From: Enhydrobacter aerosaccus
GTDB lineage: Bacteria > Pseudomonadota > Alphaproteobacteria > Reyranellales > Reyranellaceae
Length of the DNA: 63,270 nt
Direction: 5' to 3'
NCBI GenBank assembly: GCA_903915535.1
Contig: CAIWTJ010000265.1
Span: forward strand, 1 to 63,270
The notes under the pieces were generated by a model that saw nothing but the letters and a program-made list of their open reading frames with translations, was not told where the DNA came from and ran no database searches. Every line of letters begins with the position of its first letter. Positions within the stretch are counted from its first letter, which is position 1. The position numbers and the translations under genes are program-made. Shown here one piece after another: positions 1 through 7,509 of this stretch.

Positions 1-141
1 GTCAAGGATGCCCTGGTGCGCGAAGGCGTGCCGGCGACGGCGATCTCGGTCATCGGCAAGGGTGAGACCCAGCCGCTGGTTCAGACGGCCGATGGCGTCC
101 GCGAGCCGCAGAACCGCCGCGTCGAGATCGTGATCCAGTAA
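1..141 (+). CDS. OmpA-like C-terminal domain protein (3' end only)
   Basis: The first 46 codons visible end in TAA at 139-141. The text has the GKGE-x-QPL and NRRVEIVI signatures that close the OmpA/MotB peptidoglycan-binding fold; the NRRVE arginine pair is typical of the family. Such proteins tie the outer membrane or an envelope complex to peptidoglycan. The upstream part lies outside the window, so the N-terminal architecture (lipoprotein, barrel or MotB-like) cannot be known. A good intrinsic terminator follows, so the gene ends its transcription unit here. Confidence 0.8.
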   Translation, partial: VKDALVREGVPATAISVIGKGETQPLVQTADGVREPQNRRVEIVIQ

Positions 142-168
142 TCACTCTCGAAGCTCAAGCTTCTAGGG

Positions 169-201
169 ACGGCCGGGTAACCCCCGGCCGTTTCCTTTTT
201 T
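169..201 (+). terminator. Rho-independent terminator after the OmpA-like gene
   Basis: A perfect 9-bp GC-rich stem (169-177 ACGGCCGGG with 183-191 CCCGGCCGT, 5-nt loop) is followed directly by a T-rich run (TTCCTTTTTT). It is the best-formed intrinsic terminator in the window and separates the OmpA-like gene from trcR. Confidence 0.85.
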
Positions 202-234
202 ATCAAAGACTTAGCCGCCAAAGTGCTTTTGAGG

Positions 235-263
235 TTGGCGGGACCGGGGCCGGTCTCTATATC
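235..263 (+). promoter_or_regulatory. Candidate sigma-70-type promoter of trcR
   Basis: TTGGCG (235-240) and TATATC (258-263) are separated by 17 bp. This gives a start near 270 and a short leader before the SD AGGAGA and the ATG at 285. Each hexamer matches the consensus at only 4 of 6 positions. The position, between a strong terminator and the gene, supports it more than the sequence does. Confidence 0.35.
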
Positions 264-284
264 CGGGCTCAGGAGAGTGAATTC

Positions 285-929
285 ATGTCGCAAGTGTTGA
301 TGCCCAAGGCGACCGCCGTCTGGCTGGTCGAGAATACGACCCTGACGTTCGACCAGATTTCGTCCTTCACGGGCCTGCATCCGCTCGAAGTGCAGGCGAT
401 TGCCGATGGCGAAGTGGCGGGCGGCATGACCGGGTTCGACCCCACGACCAACGGCCAGCTGACCAAGGAAGAGATCAAGCGCGTCGAAGCCGATCCGGCC
501 GGCCGCCTGAAGCTCACGCCACGCGACGTGCCGATGCCGCAGGCCCGCTCGAAGGGCCCGCGCTACACGCCGGTCGCCAAGCGCCAGGACCGTCCCGACG
601 CAATCGCCTGGCTGCTCAAGGTTCATCCCGAGCTGCAGGACAGCCAGGTCGCCAAGCTCGTCGGCTCGACCAAGAGCACGGTGCAGTCGGTCAAGGACCG
701 CAGCCACTGGAACATGCAGAACGTACGCCCGCGCGATCCGGTCACGCTGGGCCTGTGCTCGCTCAAGGACCTCAACGACGCTGTCGATCGCGCCCGCCGC
801 AAGGCCGCGCGCGAGGATGCGGCCAAGAAGAAGGCCAAGCTCGCCGCGGGCGAGCCGGTCGTCGAAGACGCGGCCGTCGAAGAGCCGGCTATCGTCGATC
901 CCGCCGAGGCCGACCAGCCCGACGTCTAG
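285..929 (+). CDS. trcR: Cell cycle regulator of the TrcR/DUF1013 family
   Basis: A 214-residue protein recognised as the DUF1013 family, which is nearly confined to alphaproteobacteria and is annotated as the cell-cycle transcriptional regulator TrcR. Residues 1-75 carry the conserved MPKATAVWLVENTTLTF start and helix-turn-helix-like text around FTGLHPLEVQAIADGE. A second HTH-like stretch (QVAKLVGSTKSTVQSV, about residues 120-140) follows, then a KA-rich linker and an acidic tail. The ATG is preceded by AGGAGA at good spacing. The gene is monocistronic between a terminator and a convergent gene. Its stop codon lies inside the perfect inverted repeat at 926-950. The family call is firm; the regulatory role comes from the family. 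Confidence 0.85.
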   Translation: MSQVLMPKATAVWLVENTTLTFDQISSFTGLHPLEVQAIADGEVAGGMTGFDPTTNGQLTKEEIKRVEADPAGRLKLTPRDVPMPQARSKGPRYTPVAKRQDRPDAIAWLLKVHPELQDSQVAKLVGSTKSTVQSVKDRSHWNMQNVRPRDPVTLGLCSLKDLNDAVDRARRKAAREDAAKKKAKLAAGEPVVEDAAVEEPAIVDPAEADQPDV

Positions 930-950
930 CCGCTGTCCGACAGCGGCTAG
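926..950. terminator. Perfect inverted repeat containing both convergent stop codons
   Basis: Positions 926-937 (CTAGCCGCTGTC) and 939-950 are exact reverse complements around a single base: a 12-bp arm on each side, in practice a 10-bp stem with a 5-nt loop. The TAG of trcR (927-929) and the stop of the minus-strand oxidoreductase (947-949) occupy the two arms symmetrically. No T-tract follows on either strand. It may act as a bidirectional terminator or a 3'-end stabiliser for both mRNAs. Confidence 0.6.
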
Positions 951-1942
951 CTGACGGTCAGCATTACTTTCCCGACATGGTCGGCGCGCTCCAGTTCGGC
1001 GTGCGCCGCCGCGGCATCCTTCAAGGCGAAGGTCTTGAAGATGATCGGCCTGATCGTGCCCTTCTCGAGCAGCGGCCACACTTTCTCTTTCAAGCCTTGG
1101 GCCATGCGCCCCTTGTTGGCGATGCTCTGAGGCCTGAGCGTGGAGCCGGTGAGGGTGAGGCGGTTCACCATCATCAGGCCCGCGCTGATCGTGGCGCTGG
1201 CGCCGCCCTGCAACGCGATGATCACGCAGCGGCCGTCCTGCTTCAGCAGCGACAGGTTCTTCGGCACATAGTCGCCCGCCACCATGTCGAGCACGACGTC
1301 GACACCGCCTGACAATTTCTTGATTTCGGCCGCCCAGTCGTTGTCCTTGTAGAGGACCGCGTGATCGGCGCCGAGCCTGGTCACCGCCGCCGCCTTCTCC
1401 GCATTGCGCACCGTGGTGAAGACCGTGCAGCCGAATGCCTTCGCGAGCTGGATCGCGGTGGTGCCGATGCCCGACGCGCCGCCGTGGATCAGCACGCTCT
1501 CGCCCGCTTTCAGCTGGCCGCGCTCGAAGAGATTGTGCCAGACGGTGAAATAGTTCTCCGGCAGGGCGGCGGCGTGCAGCATGTCGAAGCCTTTGGGCGG
1601 CGGCAGGCACTGCGGCGCGGGCACGGCGCAGTACTCGGCATAGGAGCCTCCCGGCGTCAGCGCGCACACCGGATCGCCGACGGTCCAACCCGAGACGCCG
1701 TCGCCGATCGCGGCGACCGAGCCTGCGGCCTCGAGGCCCGGCAGGTCCGACGCGCCCGCTGGCGGCGGATAGGCGCCCGTGCGCTGGGCGATGTCGGGCC
1801 GGTTCACGCCGGTCGCGGCGACCTTGATCAGCAGCTCGCCGGCCTTGAGCGTGGGCAGCGGGCGCGTGGCGGGGACCAGCGCCTCGGGGCCGCCGGGAGT
1901 CTTGATCTCGACGCACATCATGGTGGCGGGAAGCGCGCTCAT
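947..1942 (-). CDS. NAD(P)H quinone oxidoreductase, zinc-free MDR family
   Basis: A 331-residue medium-chain reductase of the quinone oxidoreductase/PIG3 type. Features in order are the GroES-like N-terminal domain (VAATGVNRPDIAQRTGAYPPP), the LPGLEAAGSVAAIG loop, then a Rossmann domain with the nucleotide-binding GGASGIGTTAIQLAKAFG near residues 150-165. Zinc ligands of alcohol dehydrogenases are absent. The usual role is NADPH-dependent one- or two-electron reduction of quinones or enals in the cytoplasm. The ATG at 1942 was chosen because it gives the family's normal N-terminus (MSALPATMMCVEI). A longer reading would run into the divergent DUF1192 gene. It converges on trcR. Confidence 0.88.
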   Translation of the reverse strand: MSALPATMMCVEIKTPGGPEALVPATRPLPTLKAGELLIKVAATGVNRPDIAQRTGAYPPPAGASDLPGLEAAGSVAAIGDGVSGWTVGDPVCALTPGGSYAEYCAVPAPQCLPPPKGFDMLHAAALPENYFTVWHNLFERGQLKAGESVLIHGGASGIGTTAIQLAKAFGCTVFTTVRNAEKAAAVTRLGADHAVLYKDNDWAAEIKKLSGGVDVVLDMVAGDYVPKNLSLLKQDGRCVIIALQGGASATISAGLMMVNRLTLTGSTLRPQSIANKGRMAQGLKEKVWPLLEKGTIRPIIFKTFALKDAAAAHAELERADHVGKVMLTVS

Positions 1943-2008
1943 GCTTGGCCTTTCAGTCTGGGGGAGGCGATGATAGGTCTCAAATAGCCGCTTCCGTGGA
2001 GGAGTGCC

Positions 2009-2200
2009 ATGGCCATCGACCTCGACGATCTCGACCCGCGCAACGCCCGCAAGGCGAAGCCGCTCAACCTCGACGACCTCAACATCGAGGACCTCAAGGA
2101 GTATGTCGCCGTGCTCAGGGCCGAGATCGAAAGGGTAGAGACCAAGATCAAGGCCAAGCAGAGCCACGCCTCGGCGGCGTCGGCGTTTTTCAAGAAGTAG
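2009..2200 (+). CDS. DUF1192 small protein
   Basis: A 63-residue protein of the DUF1192 family. It has an acidic start with the repeated LDDLD/LNLDDLNIEDLKEYV pattern, then a single heptad-like helix (residues 28-53, VAVLRAEIERVETKIKAKQ) likely to form a coiled coil, and a short FFKK tail. No enzymatic motif is present; the family's function is unknown. SD GGAGGA precedes the ATG. It opens a tight plus-strand run, with metY starting 16 bp downstream. Confidence 0.85.
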   Translation: MAIDLDDLDPRNARKAKPLNLDDLNIEDLKEYVAVLRAEIERVETKIKAKQSHASAASAFFKK

Positions 2201-2216
2201 CAGGCAAGGAAACCCT

Positions 2217-3512
2217 GTGGTCGACGCGAAATTCCTGAAGCCCGACACGCTGGCCCTGCACGCGGGCCAGCATCCCGACCCGGTGACGGGTGCGCGGGCG
2301 GTTCCGATTTATCAGACGACGTCCTTCGTCTTCCGCGACGTCGACCACGCCGCGAGCCTGTTCAATCTCGAGGTCGGCGGCCACATCTACAGCCGCATCT
2401 CCAATCCTACCGTCGCGGTCTTCGAGGAACGCGTCGCCGCGCTGGAAGAGGGCTCGGGCGCGCTGGGCGTGGCGAGCGGGCAGGCGGCGCTGCATATCGC
2501 GATCGCCACGTTGATGGACGCGGGCAGCCACATCGTGGCCTCGACGTCGCTCTATGGCGGTACGCGCAACATGCTGGCGCTCACCCTGCCGCGCTTCGGC
2601 ATCGAGACGACCTTCGTGCATCCGCGCGATCACGACGGCTTCGCGAGGGCGATCCGGCCCAACACGCGGCTGGTGATCGGCGAGACGATCGGCAATCCCG
2701 GGGGCGAGGTTTTGGACATTCCCGCCATTGCCGCCATCGCGCACGCGGCCAAAATCCCGCTGATGATCGACAACACCTTCGCCTCGCCGATCCTGTGCCG
2801 GCCGCTGACGCTGGGCGCCGACATCGTGTTCCAGTCGGCCACCAAGTTCATCGGCGGGCATGGCGTCGCGATCGGCGGCGTGATCGTCGAAAGCGGGCGC
2901 TTCGACTGGGAAGCCTCCGGCAAGTTCCCGACCCTCACCGAGCCCTATGCCGGCTATCACGGCATCGACTTCGCCGAGGAATTCGGCCCGCATGCCTTCA
3001 TCATGCGCGCCCGCAGCGAAGGCGTGCGCGACTTCGGCTGCTGCATGGCGCCCCAGACGGCGTTCTATCTGCTGCAAGGGCTCGAGACCCTGCCGTTGCG
3101 CGTGGCGCGCCACGGCGAGAACGCGCGCAAGGTGATCGACTTCCTGAAGGCCAACGCCGCCGTCGAGAGCATCGCCTCGCCCGAACTGCCCGACCATCCC
3201 GACCATGCGCTCGCGAAGAAGCTCCTGCCCAAGGGCACGGGCTCGATCTTCAGCTTCGACATCAAGGGCGGCCGCGAGGCCGGAAGGCGCTTCATCGAGC
3301 GGCTGAAACTCTTCTCGCATCTGGCGAACGTGGGTGATGCCAAGTCGCTGGTGATCCATCCTGCCTCGACGACGCATGCCCAGCTCGATGCCGCCGCGCT
3401 CAAGGCCGCCGGCATCGGCGAGGGCATGATCCGCTTGTCGGTCGGCCTCGAGGATCCCGAGGACATCCTCGACGATCTGGGCCAGGCCTTGCGCGCCTCG
3501 CAGAAGGCCTGA
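2217..3512 (+). CDS. metY: O-acetylhomoserine aminocarboxypropyltransferase (sulfhydrylase)
   Basis: A 431-residue PLP enzyme of the Cys/Met metabolism family that makes homocysteine (or methionine) from O-acetylhomoserine and sulfide or methanethiol. Visible motifs are TLALHAGQHPDP at the N-terminus, PIYQTTSFVF, YSRISNPT, the PLP phosphate-binding region, and the Schiff-base lysine in SATKFIGGHG (about residue 208). C-terminal SVGLEDPEDILDDL is typical. Length fits MetY rather than the roughly 390-residue MetB/MetC. The start is GTG at 2217 with AAGGAAA upstream. The next gene starts 2 bp after its stop. Confidence 0.93.
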   Translation: MVDAKFLKPDTLALHAGQHPDPVTGARAVPIYQTTSFVFRDVDHAASLFNLEVGGHIYSRISNPTVAVFEERVAALEEGSGALGVASGQAALHIAIATLMDAGSHIVASTSLYGGTRNMLALTLPRFGIETTFVHPRDHDGFARAIRPNTRLVIGETIGNPGGEVLDIPAIAAIAHAAKIPLMIDNTFASPILCRPLTLGADIVFQSATKFIGGHGVAIGGVIVESGRFDWEASGKFPTLTEPYAGYHGIDFAEEFGPHAFIMRARSEGVRDFGCCMAPQTAFYLLQGLETLPLRVARHGENARKVIDFLKANAAVESIASPELPDHPDHALAKKLLPKGTGSIFSFDIKGGREAGRRFIERLKLFSHLANVGDAKSLVIHPASTTHAQLDAAALKAAGIGEGMIRLSVGLEDPEDILDDLGQALRASQKA

Positions 3513-3514
3513 GC

Positions 3515-4303
3515 ATGAAGGTCACCGTAGACGGCCGGGAGGTCTTCGCGACCACCGGCGGCACCGACTTCGATCCGGCCAAGCCTGCCGTCGTATTCCT
3601 GCATGGCGCCGGTTTCGACCGCACGACCTGGCGCCTGCAGACACGCTGGTTCGCGCATCATGGCCGCAGTGTGCTGGCGCTGGATTTTCCGGCACACGGT
3701 CGCTCGCAGGGACCGGCGCTCACCTCCATACCGGCGATGGCCGATTGGACGGCGAAATTCATCGCTGCCGCCGGCCTCGCGAACGCCGCGCTCGTGGGGC
3801 ACTCGATGGGCGCGCTGGTCGCCCTCGATTGCGCGGCGCGTCACGCCGACAAGGTGAGGGCGCTGGCGCTCTGCGGGGTCGCGGTCGAAATGCCGGTGCA
3901 TCCCGAGATGCTCGAATCGGCCAGGGCCAACACGCTCAAGGTCCAGGAACTCATGACGTTCTGGGGGCTGGGCAGCGCCTTGCACAAGGGCGGCATGGTT
4001 TCACCCGGCCTGTGGCTGCGACGGGAGTCGCTGGCCGTTCTCGACGGCAACGAGCCCGGCGTGATCCACGCCGATCTGGCAGCGTGTAACGCCTACAAGG
4101 ATGCGCCCGCGCGCGCCGCCGAGGTGACGTGCCCGACGGTGCTGATCCTGGGCGACGGCGACCTAATGACGCCCGCCGCGAAAGCCAAGCCGCTGGCGGC
4201 GGCGGTCGCGGGATCGAAGACGGTGGTCATTCCGAACTGCGGCCACTTCATGATGGTCGAACGGCCCGACGAAACCCTTGCGGCGTTGCAAGCCAATGTC
4301 TGA
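3515..4303 (+). CDS. Alpha/beta hydrolase
   Basis: A 262-residue alpha/beta-hydrolase with FLHGAGFDRTTW (oxyanion region), LDFPAHGRS, the nucleophile elbow GHSMGA (Ser near residue 95), an acid in GDGDLMTP and a C-terminal catalytic His in NCGHFMMVERPD. No signal peptide, so it is cytoplasmic. The substrate is unknown; it resembles broad ester or C-C hydrolases. It sits 2 bp after metY and overlaps the next gene by 8 bp, so it is co-transcribed. Its neighbour metY and the MetX-like fold of such proteins invite comparison, but it lacks MetX length and motifs. Confidence 0.85.
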   Translation: MKVTVDGREVFATTGGTDFDPAKPAVVFLHGAGFDRTTWRLQTRWFAHHGRSVLALDFPAHGRSQGPALTSIPAMADWTAKFIAAAGLANAALVGHSMGALVALDCAARHADKVRALALCGVAVEMPVHPEMLESARANTLKVQELMTFWGLGSALHKGGMVSPGLWLRRESLAVLDGNEPGVIHADLAACNAYKDAPARAAEVTCPTVLILGDGDLMTPAAKAKPLAAAVAGSKTVVIPNCGHFMMVERPDETLAALQANV

Positions 4304-5033
4304 TCGCGTCGCTCTCGTCACCGGCTCGACCTCTGGCATCGGGGCTGCCATCGCGCGCCGTCTGGCGAGCGACGGCTATCGCGTCGCCCTGCACGGCCGC
4401 CGGTCCGCTGCCGAAGGCGAGGCTCTGGCCAAGGAAGCGGGGGCGGCGAGCTATCACGCGACCGATCTCTCCGATGTCGACAACGCCGGAGCGTTGGTGC
4501 GTTCCGTTCTCGAGAAGCACGGCCGCCTCGACGTGCTGGTGAACAATGCGGGCGAGGCCGCGCGCTTCCCGCACGCCGATCTGCGGGCCGCGACGCCCGC
4601 GGTGTGGCGGCGCATGATCGATGTGAACCTGATCGCCCCCTGGATGCTGATTACCGAGGCCGAGGCCGCTCTGCGGGCATCGGCGAAGACCGGCCGACCG
4701 GGCTGCATCGTCAACATCGGAACGCACGCTGCCGTGCGTCCCAAGGGCTCTTCGATCCCCTACGCGGCGGCGAAAGCCGCGCTGCATCACACCACGCGGC
4801 TGCTGGCGTTGGCGCTCGGTCCCGACATTCGCGTGAACTGCGTGGCGCCGGGCCTTGTCGACACGCCGATGGCCAAGGGCTGGGAGGCGGCCTACGAGCT
4901 CTGGAACACCAAGTCGCCGATGCGCCGGCCGGCCAAGCCCGAGGACATCGCCGACGTGGTGGCCGGCTTCTGCGCCAACGATTACGTTACGGGAGAGATC
5001 CTGATCGCCGACGGTGGGCTCAACCTCACCTGA
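4296..5033 (+). CDS. Short-chain dehydrogenase/reductase
   Basis: A 245-residue classical SDR. The cofactor motif TGSTSGIGAAIA lies at residues 9-20, NNAG near 88, and the catalytic Tyr-Lys pair in YAAAKAALHH (about residues 154-158). It ends with TGEILIADGGLNLT, the family's usual close. An arginine in ALHGRRS after beta-2 suggests an NADPH preference. The ATG at 4296 overlaps the preceding stop by 8 bp; an earlier in-frame TTG at 4278 would add six untypical residues. The substrate cannot be read from sequence. Confidence 0.87.
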   Translation: MSDRVALVTGSTSGIGAAIARRLASDGYRVALHGRRSAAEGEALAKEAGAASYHATDLSDVDNAGALVRSVLEKHGRLDVLVNNAGEAARFPHADLRAATPAVWRRMIDVNLIAPWMLITEAEAALRASAKTGRPGCIVNIGTHAAVRPKGSSIPYAAAKAALHHTTRLLALALGPDIRVNCVAPGLVDTPMAKGWEAAYELWNTKSPMRRPAKPEDIADVVAGFCANDYVTGEILIADGGLNLT

Positions 5034-5057
5034 GGTCACGAAGCAACGGAGGAAACA

Positions 5058-5885
5058 ATGAACGTCCAGACTTTACCGCCCGGCTACAAGACCGCGCCGT
5101 GGATGCCGCCCGAGAAGATCGACGGCAAGATGCTGGCCGAGGCCGCGGGCAAGTTGATCGAGATCCTGCGCATCCGCACGCAGCCGATCGGCATGAAGCT
5201 GTTCGAGGACGCCAAGGACATGGAGAAGATTCAGGGCCTGCGCCGACCGACTGAAGGCTTCAAGTTCACCATGTGCCAGATGGTGACGCAGTCGCGCTGG
5301 TACGGCTTCACGCTGGGCATCGAGGTCGACAATACGCGCGGCGGCAATTGCGGCGGCGTGGTCGGGCTCAACCATCCGGGCGAGGGCTTCCTGTCGGGCG
5401 ACCACATGAACGGCGTATGGTTCGGCAACAAGGAGGCATCGGCGGCGCACCAGGCGCAGATGCCGCGCGTGCCGCACGGCAAGTACAACGGCCTCGTCGT
5501 GACGCCGCTGCGCTCGGGCCGCCTCGATCCACCCGACATCTGCCTGTTCTATGCCACGCCCGGCCAGATGATCTACTTCATCAACGGCCTGCAGTATCAC
5601 CGCTACAAGCGCTACGACTTCACCTGCACCGGCGAGAGCGCCTGCGCGGACTCGTGGGGCCGGGCGCTGGCGACGCGCCAGACGTCGCTGTCACTGCCGT
5701 GCTTCGCCGAGCGCCGCTACGGCGGCGTGGCCGACGACGAGCTGCTGATGGCCTGCCCGCCGGACGAGTTCCTGCGCGCGATCGACGGCATGGGCCATCT
5801 CGCCAAGAACGGCCTGCGCTATCCGTTCCCGCCCTATGGCGCGGTGATGGATCCCGCCCTGGGCATGGCCAAGAGCTACGGCTGA
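5058..5885 (+). CDS. DUF169 family protein
   Basis: A 275-residue protein matching DUF169, a cytoplasmic family of unknown function. Conserved text includes RTQPIGMKLFED near residue 40, MCQMVTQSRWYGF, the cysteine-glycine stretch RGGNCGGVVGL and TPLRSGRLDPPDICLFYATPGQM. Several cysteines (MCQM, NCGG, FTCTGESACADSW) could bind metal or a redox centre, but no known ligand motif is complete. The SD GGAGG is strong. It lies 24 bp after the SDR and 2 bp before the 2H phosphoesterase, so it belongs to the operon. Confidence 0.82.
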   Translation: MNVQTLPPGYKTAPWMPPEKIDGKMLAEAAGKLIEILRIRTQPIGMKLFEDAKDMEKIQGLRRPTEGFKFTMCQMVTQSRWYGFTLGIEVDNTRGGNCGGVVGLNHPGEGFLSGDHMNGVWFGNKEASAAHQAQMPRVPHGKYNGLVVTPLRSGRLDPPDICLFYATPGQMIYFINGLQYHRYKRYDFTCTGESACADSWGRALATRQTSLSLPCFAERRYGGVADDELLMACPPDEFLRAIDGMGHLAKNGLRYPFPPYGAVMDPALGMAKSYG

Positions 5886-5887
5886 CG

Positions 5888-6370
5888 ATGCTCTACGTCG
5901 TGGCCTGGCCGCTGCTTGCCGGGGCCGACGACACGGCGCTGCGCCGCTTGCGCGCGCAGTATCATCCGAAGGAGGCGGACCTGATCGGTCCGCACTTCAC
6001 CCTGGTGTTCGGCGCCAAGACCGATCGCGAAGCCGACCTGCGCACGGCTCTCGACGGCGTCCGACGCCGGCCGTTCTGGTTCATGATCGACCGCATCGCG
6101 CGGCACGATCTCTATCTCTTCGCCGAACCGTCGGACGGGGCGGCCGAGCTCACCGAGCTTTACGAGACACTGAACGCCGCACCGGCCGGTGAGCCGTTCG
6201 AACCGCACATTACGCTCGGCGTATTTGGCACGGCGCCCGATGCCGAGAAGGTCGCGCGAATCGTCGAGCGGCAGCATCTGCCGATCCGCGGCCGAGTCGA
6301 AGAGCTGGCGCTGTTGCGCCGCAGCGGAGACCGCCTCGACACGCTGGTCACGGTGCCGCTTAGCCGATGA
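5888..6370 (+). CDS. 2H phosphoesterase / 2'-5' RNA ligase-like protein
   Basis: A 160-residue protein with two H-x-T/S motifs: PHFTLVFG at about residues 37-44 and PHITLGVFG at about 101-109. This is the signature of the 2H phosphoesterase superfamily (LigT/ThpR-like), which cleaves 2',3'-cyclic phosphates or related RNA ends. Both histidines are present, so it should be active. The length is at the small end of the family. It starts 2 bp after DUF169 and overlaps the next gene by 4 bp. The biological substrate is unknown. Confidence 0.75.
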   Translation: MLYVVAWPLLAGADDTALRRLRAQYHPKEADLIGPHFTLVFGAKTDREADLRTALDGVRRRPFWFMIDRIARHDLYLFAEPSDGAAELTELYETLNAAPAGEPFEPHITLGVFGTAPDAEKVARIVERQHLPIRGRVEELALLRRSGDRLDTLVTVPLSR

Positions 6371-7482
6371 AGCGCGTCTCGACCTGGCTGGCCGGAGTCT
6401 TGGCGCTCGTCGTCGTTGCGGCCTTCTTGCTCGGCAATCCGATCGCCTGGGGTGAGGCGGCGCTGATCATGCTGGATGTCGCGGCCGGCGGTGCGCCCAC
6501 TCTCTGGCAGGACGTGACGCGGCCGCCGTCGATGTATCCCGCGCGTTGGACCGACGGCGAGGGCGATCTCTACATGCCGGGCGGCAAGGTGCGCGCGGCG
6601 ATGGTGCTGGTGCCCGGCGCGGCTGTGTTGGGCCGTTCCGAGCCGCGCCTGCAGGCCTTCGCCCGCTCCTTTGCCCGCGCGGGGTTCGCCGTGCTGGTGC
6701 CGGAGCTGCCGGAGGTCCGCCAGCTCCGGCTCTCGCGCGGCGATGCCGATCGTATCGCGGCGGCGCTACGCCAACTCCACGCGTGGCAGCCGGCGGCGCC
6801 GCTGGGAGTCGCCGCAATCTCCTACGCCGTGGCGCCGACGATCATTGCGAGCCTGCAGGACGATCTCGTCGCGAAGGTCGACTTCATTGCCGGCGTGGGC
6901 GGCTATCGCGATACCGAGTCGGTGATCCGCTTCGTGACGACGGGCGTCTTCCGGCCGATGGGCTCGCCGCGCGAGAGTCACATCGAACCCAACCCCTATG
7001 GCCGGTGGGCCTTCCTGCTGGCGAACGCCGGCCGCCTCGACGACCCCGAGGACGAGCGGCTGCTCGAGCAGATCGCGCGGATGCGCTTTCGCGATCCCCA
7101 AGCCGATACCGCGCGCCTGTCCGGCGGCCTTGGACCGCGCGGACGCTCAGTGATGGCGCTGGTCGAGAACCGCGATCCCGATGCGGTGGGCCGCCTGATC
7201 GCGGCTCTCCCCGAGAATGTGCGCCGCGAGATCGATGCGCTCGACCTGGCGCTCTACGACCTGTCGAAGCTGCGCAGCCATCTGATCCTCGTGCATGGCC
7301 GCGGCGACACGATGGTGCCCTACAGCGAAAGCCAGGCGCTGGCGGCGGCGGCCGCGAACGCGCGCGTGTCGTTGTTCTTGATCGATGACATCGGCCATGT
7401 CGAATTCAGCGCCGTGAGCCTGGCCAACGGCTGGTCGATGGGCCGGGCGATCTTGACCCTGTTGGCGGAGCGTTCGCGCTAG
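6367..7482 (+). CDS. Membrane-anchored alpha/beta hydrolase-like protein
   Basis: A 371-residue protein with one N-terminal membrane segment (residues 5-26, WLAGVLALVVVAAFLL), probably leaving the enzyme domain in the periplasm. The remainder looks like an alpha/beta hydrolase: MVLVPGAAVLGRSEPR, a candidate nucleophile in AAISYAVAP, an acid in LVHGRGDTMVPYSES and a His in IDDIGHVEFS. The nucleophile elbow is atypical (A-x-S-x-A instead of G-x-S-x-G), so activity is uncertain. It ends the metY run; the next gene is convergent. Confidence 0.75.
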   Translation: MKRVSTWLAGVLALVVVAAFLLGNPIAWGEAALIMLDVAAGGAPTLWQDVTRPPSMYPARWTDGEGDLYMPGGKVRAAMVLVPGAAVLGRSEPRLQAFARSFARAGFAVLVPELPEVRQLRLSRGDADRIAAALRQLHAWQPAAPLGVAAISYAVAPTIIASLQDDLVAKVDFIAGVGGYRDTESVIRFVTTGVFRPMGSPRESHIEPNPYGRWAFLLANAGRLDDPEDERLLEQIARMRFRDPQADTARLSGGLGPRGRSVMALVENRDPDAVGRLIAALPENVRREIDALDLALYDLSKLRSHLILVHGRGDTMVPYSESQALAAAAANARVSLFLIDDIGHVEFSAVSLANGWSMGRAILTLLAERSR

Positions 7483-7485
7483 CGG

Positions 7486-7509
7486 CCAGATCAGCGCCCA
7501 GATCAGCGC
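7486..7509. repeat. Two-copy 12-bp tandem repeat across the sppA stop
   Basis: CCAGATCAGCGC is repeated exactly at 7486-7497 and 7498-7509. The second copy contains the sppA stop codon (complement of 7503-7505); the first copy would have provided an equivalent stop in another phase. It is a small slippage duplication in the convergent gap. Confidence 0.7.
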
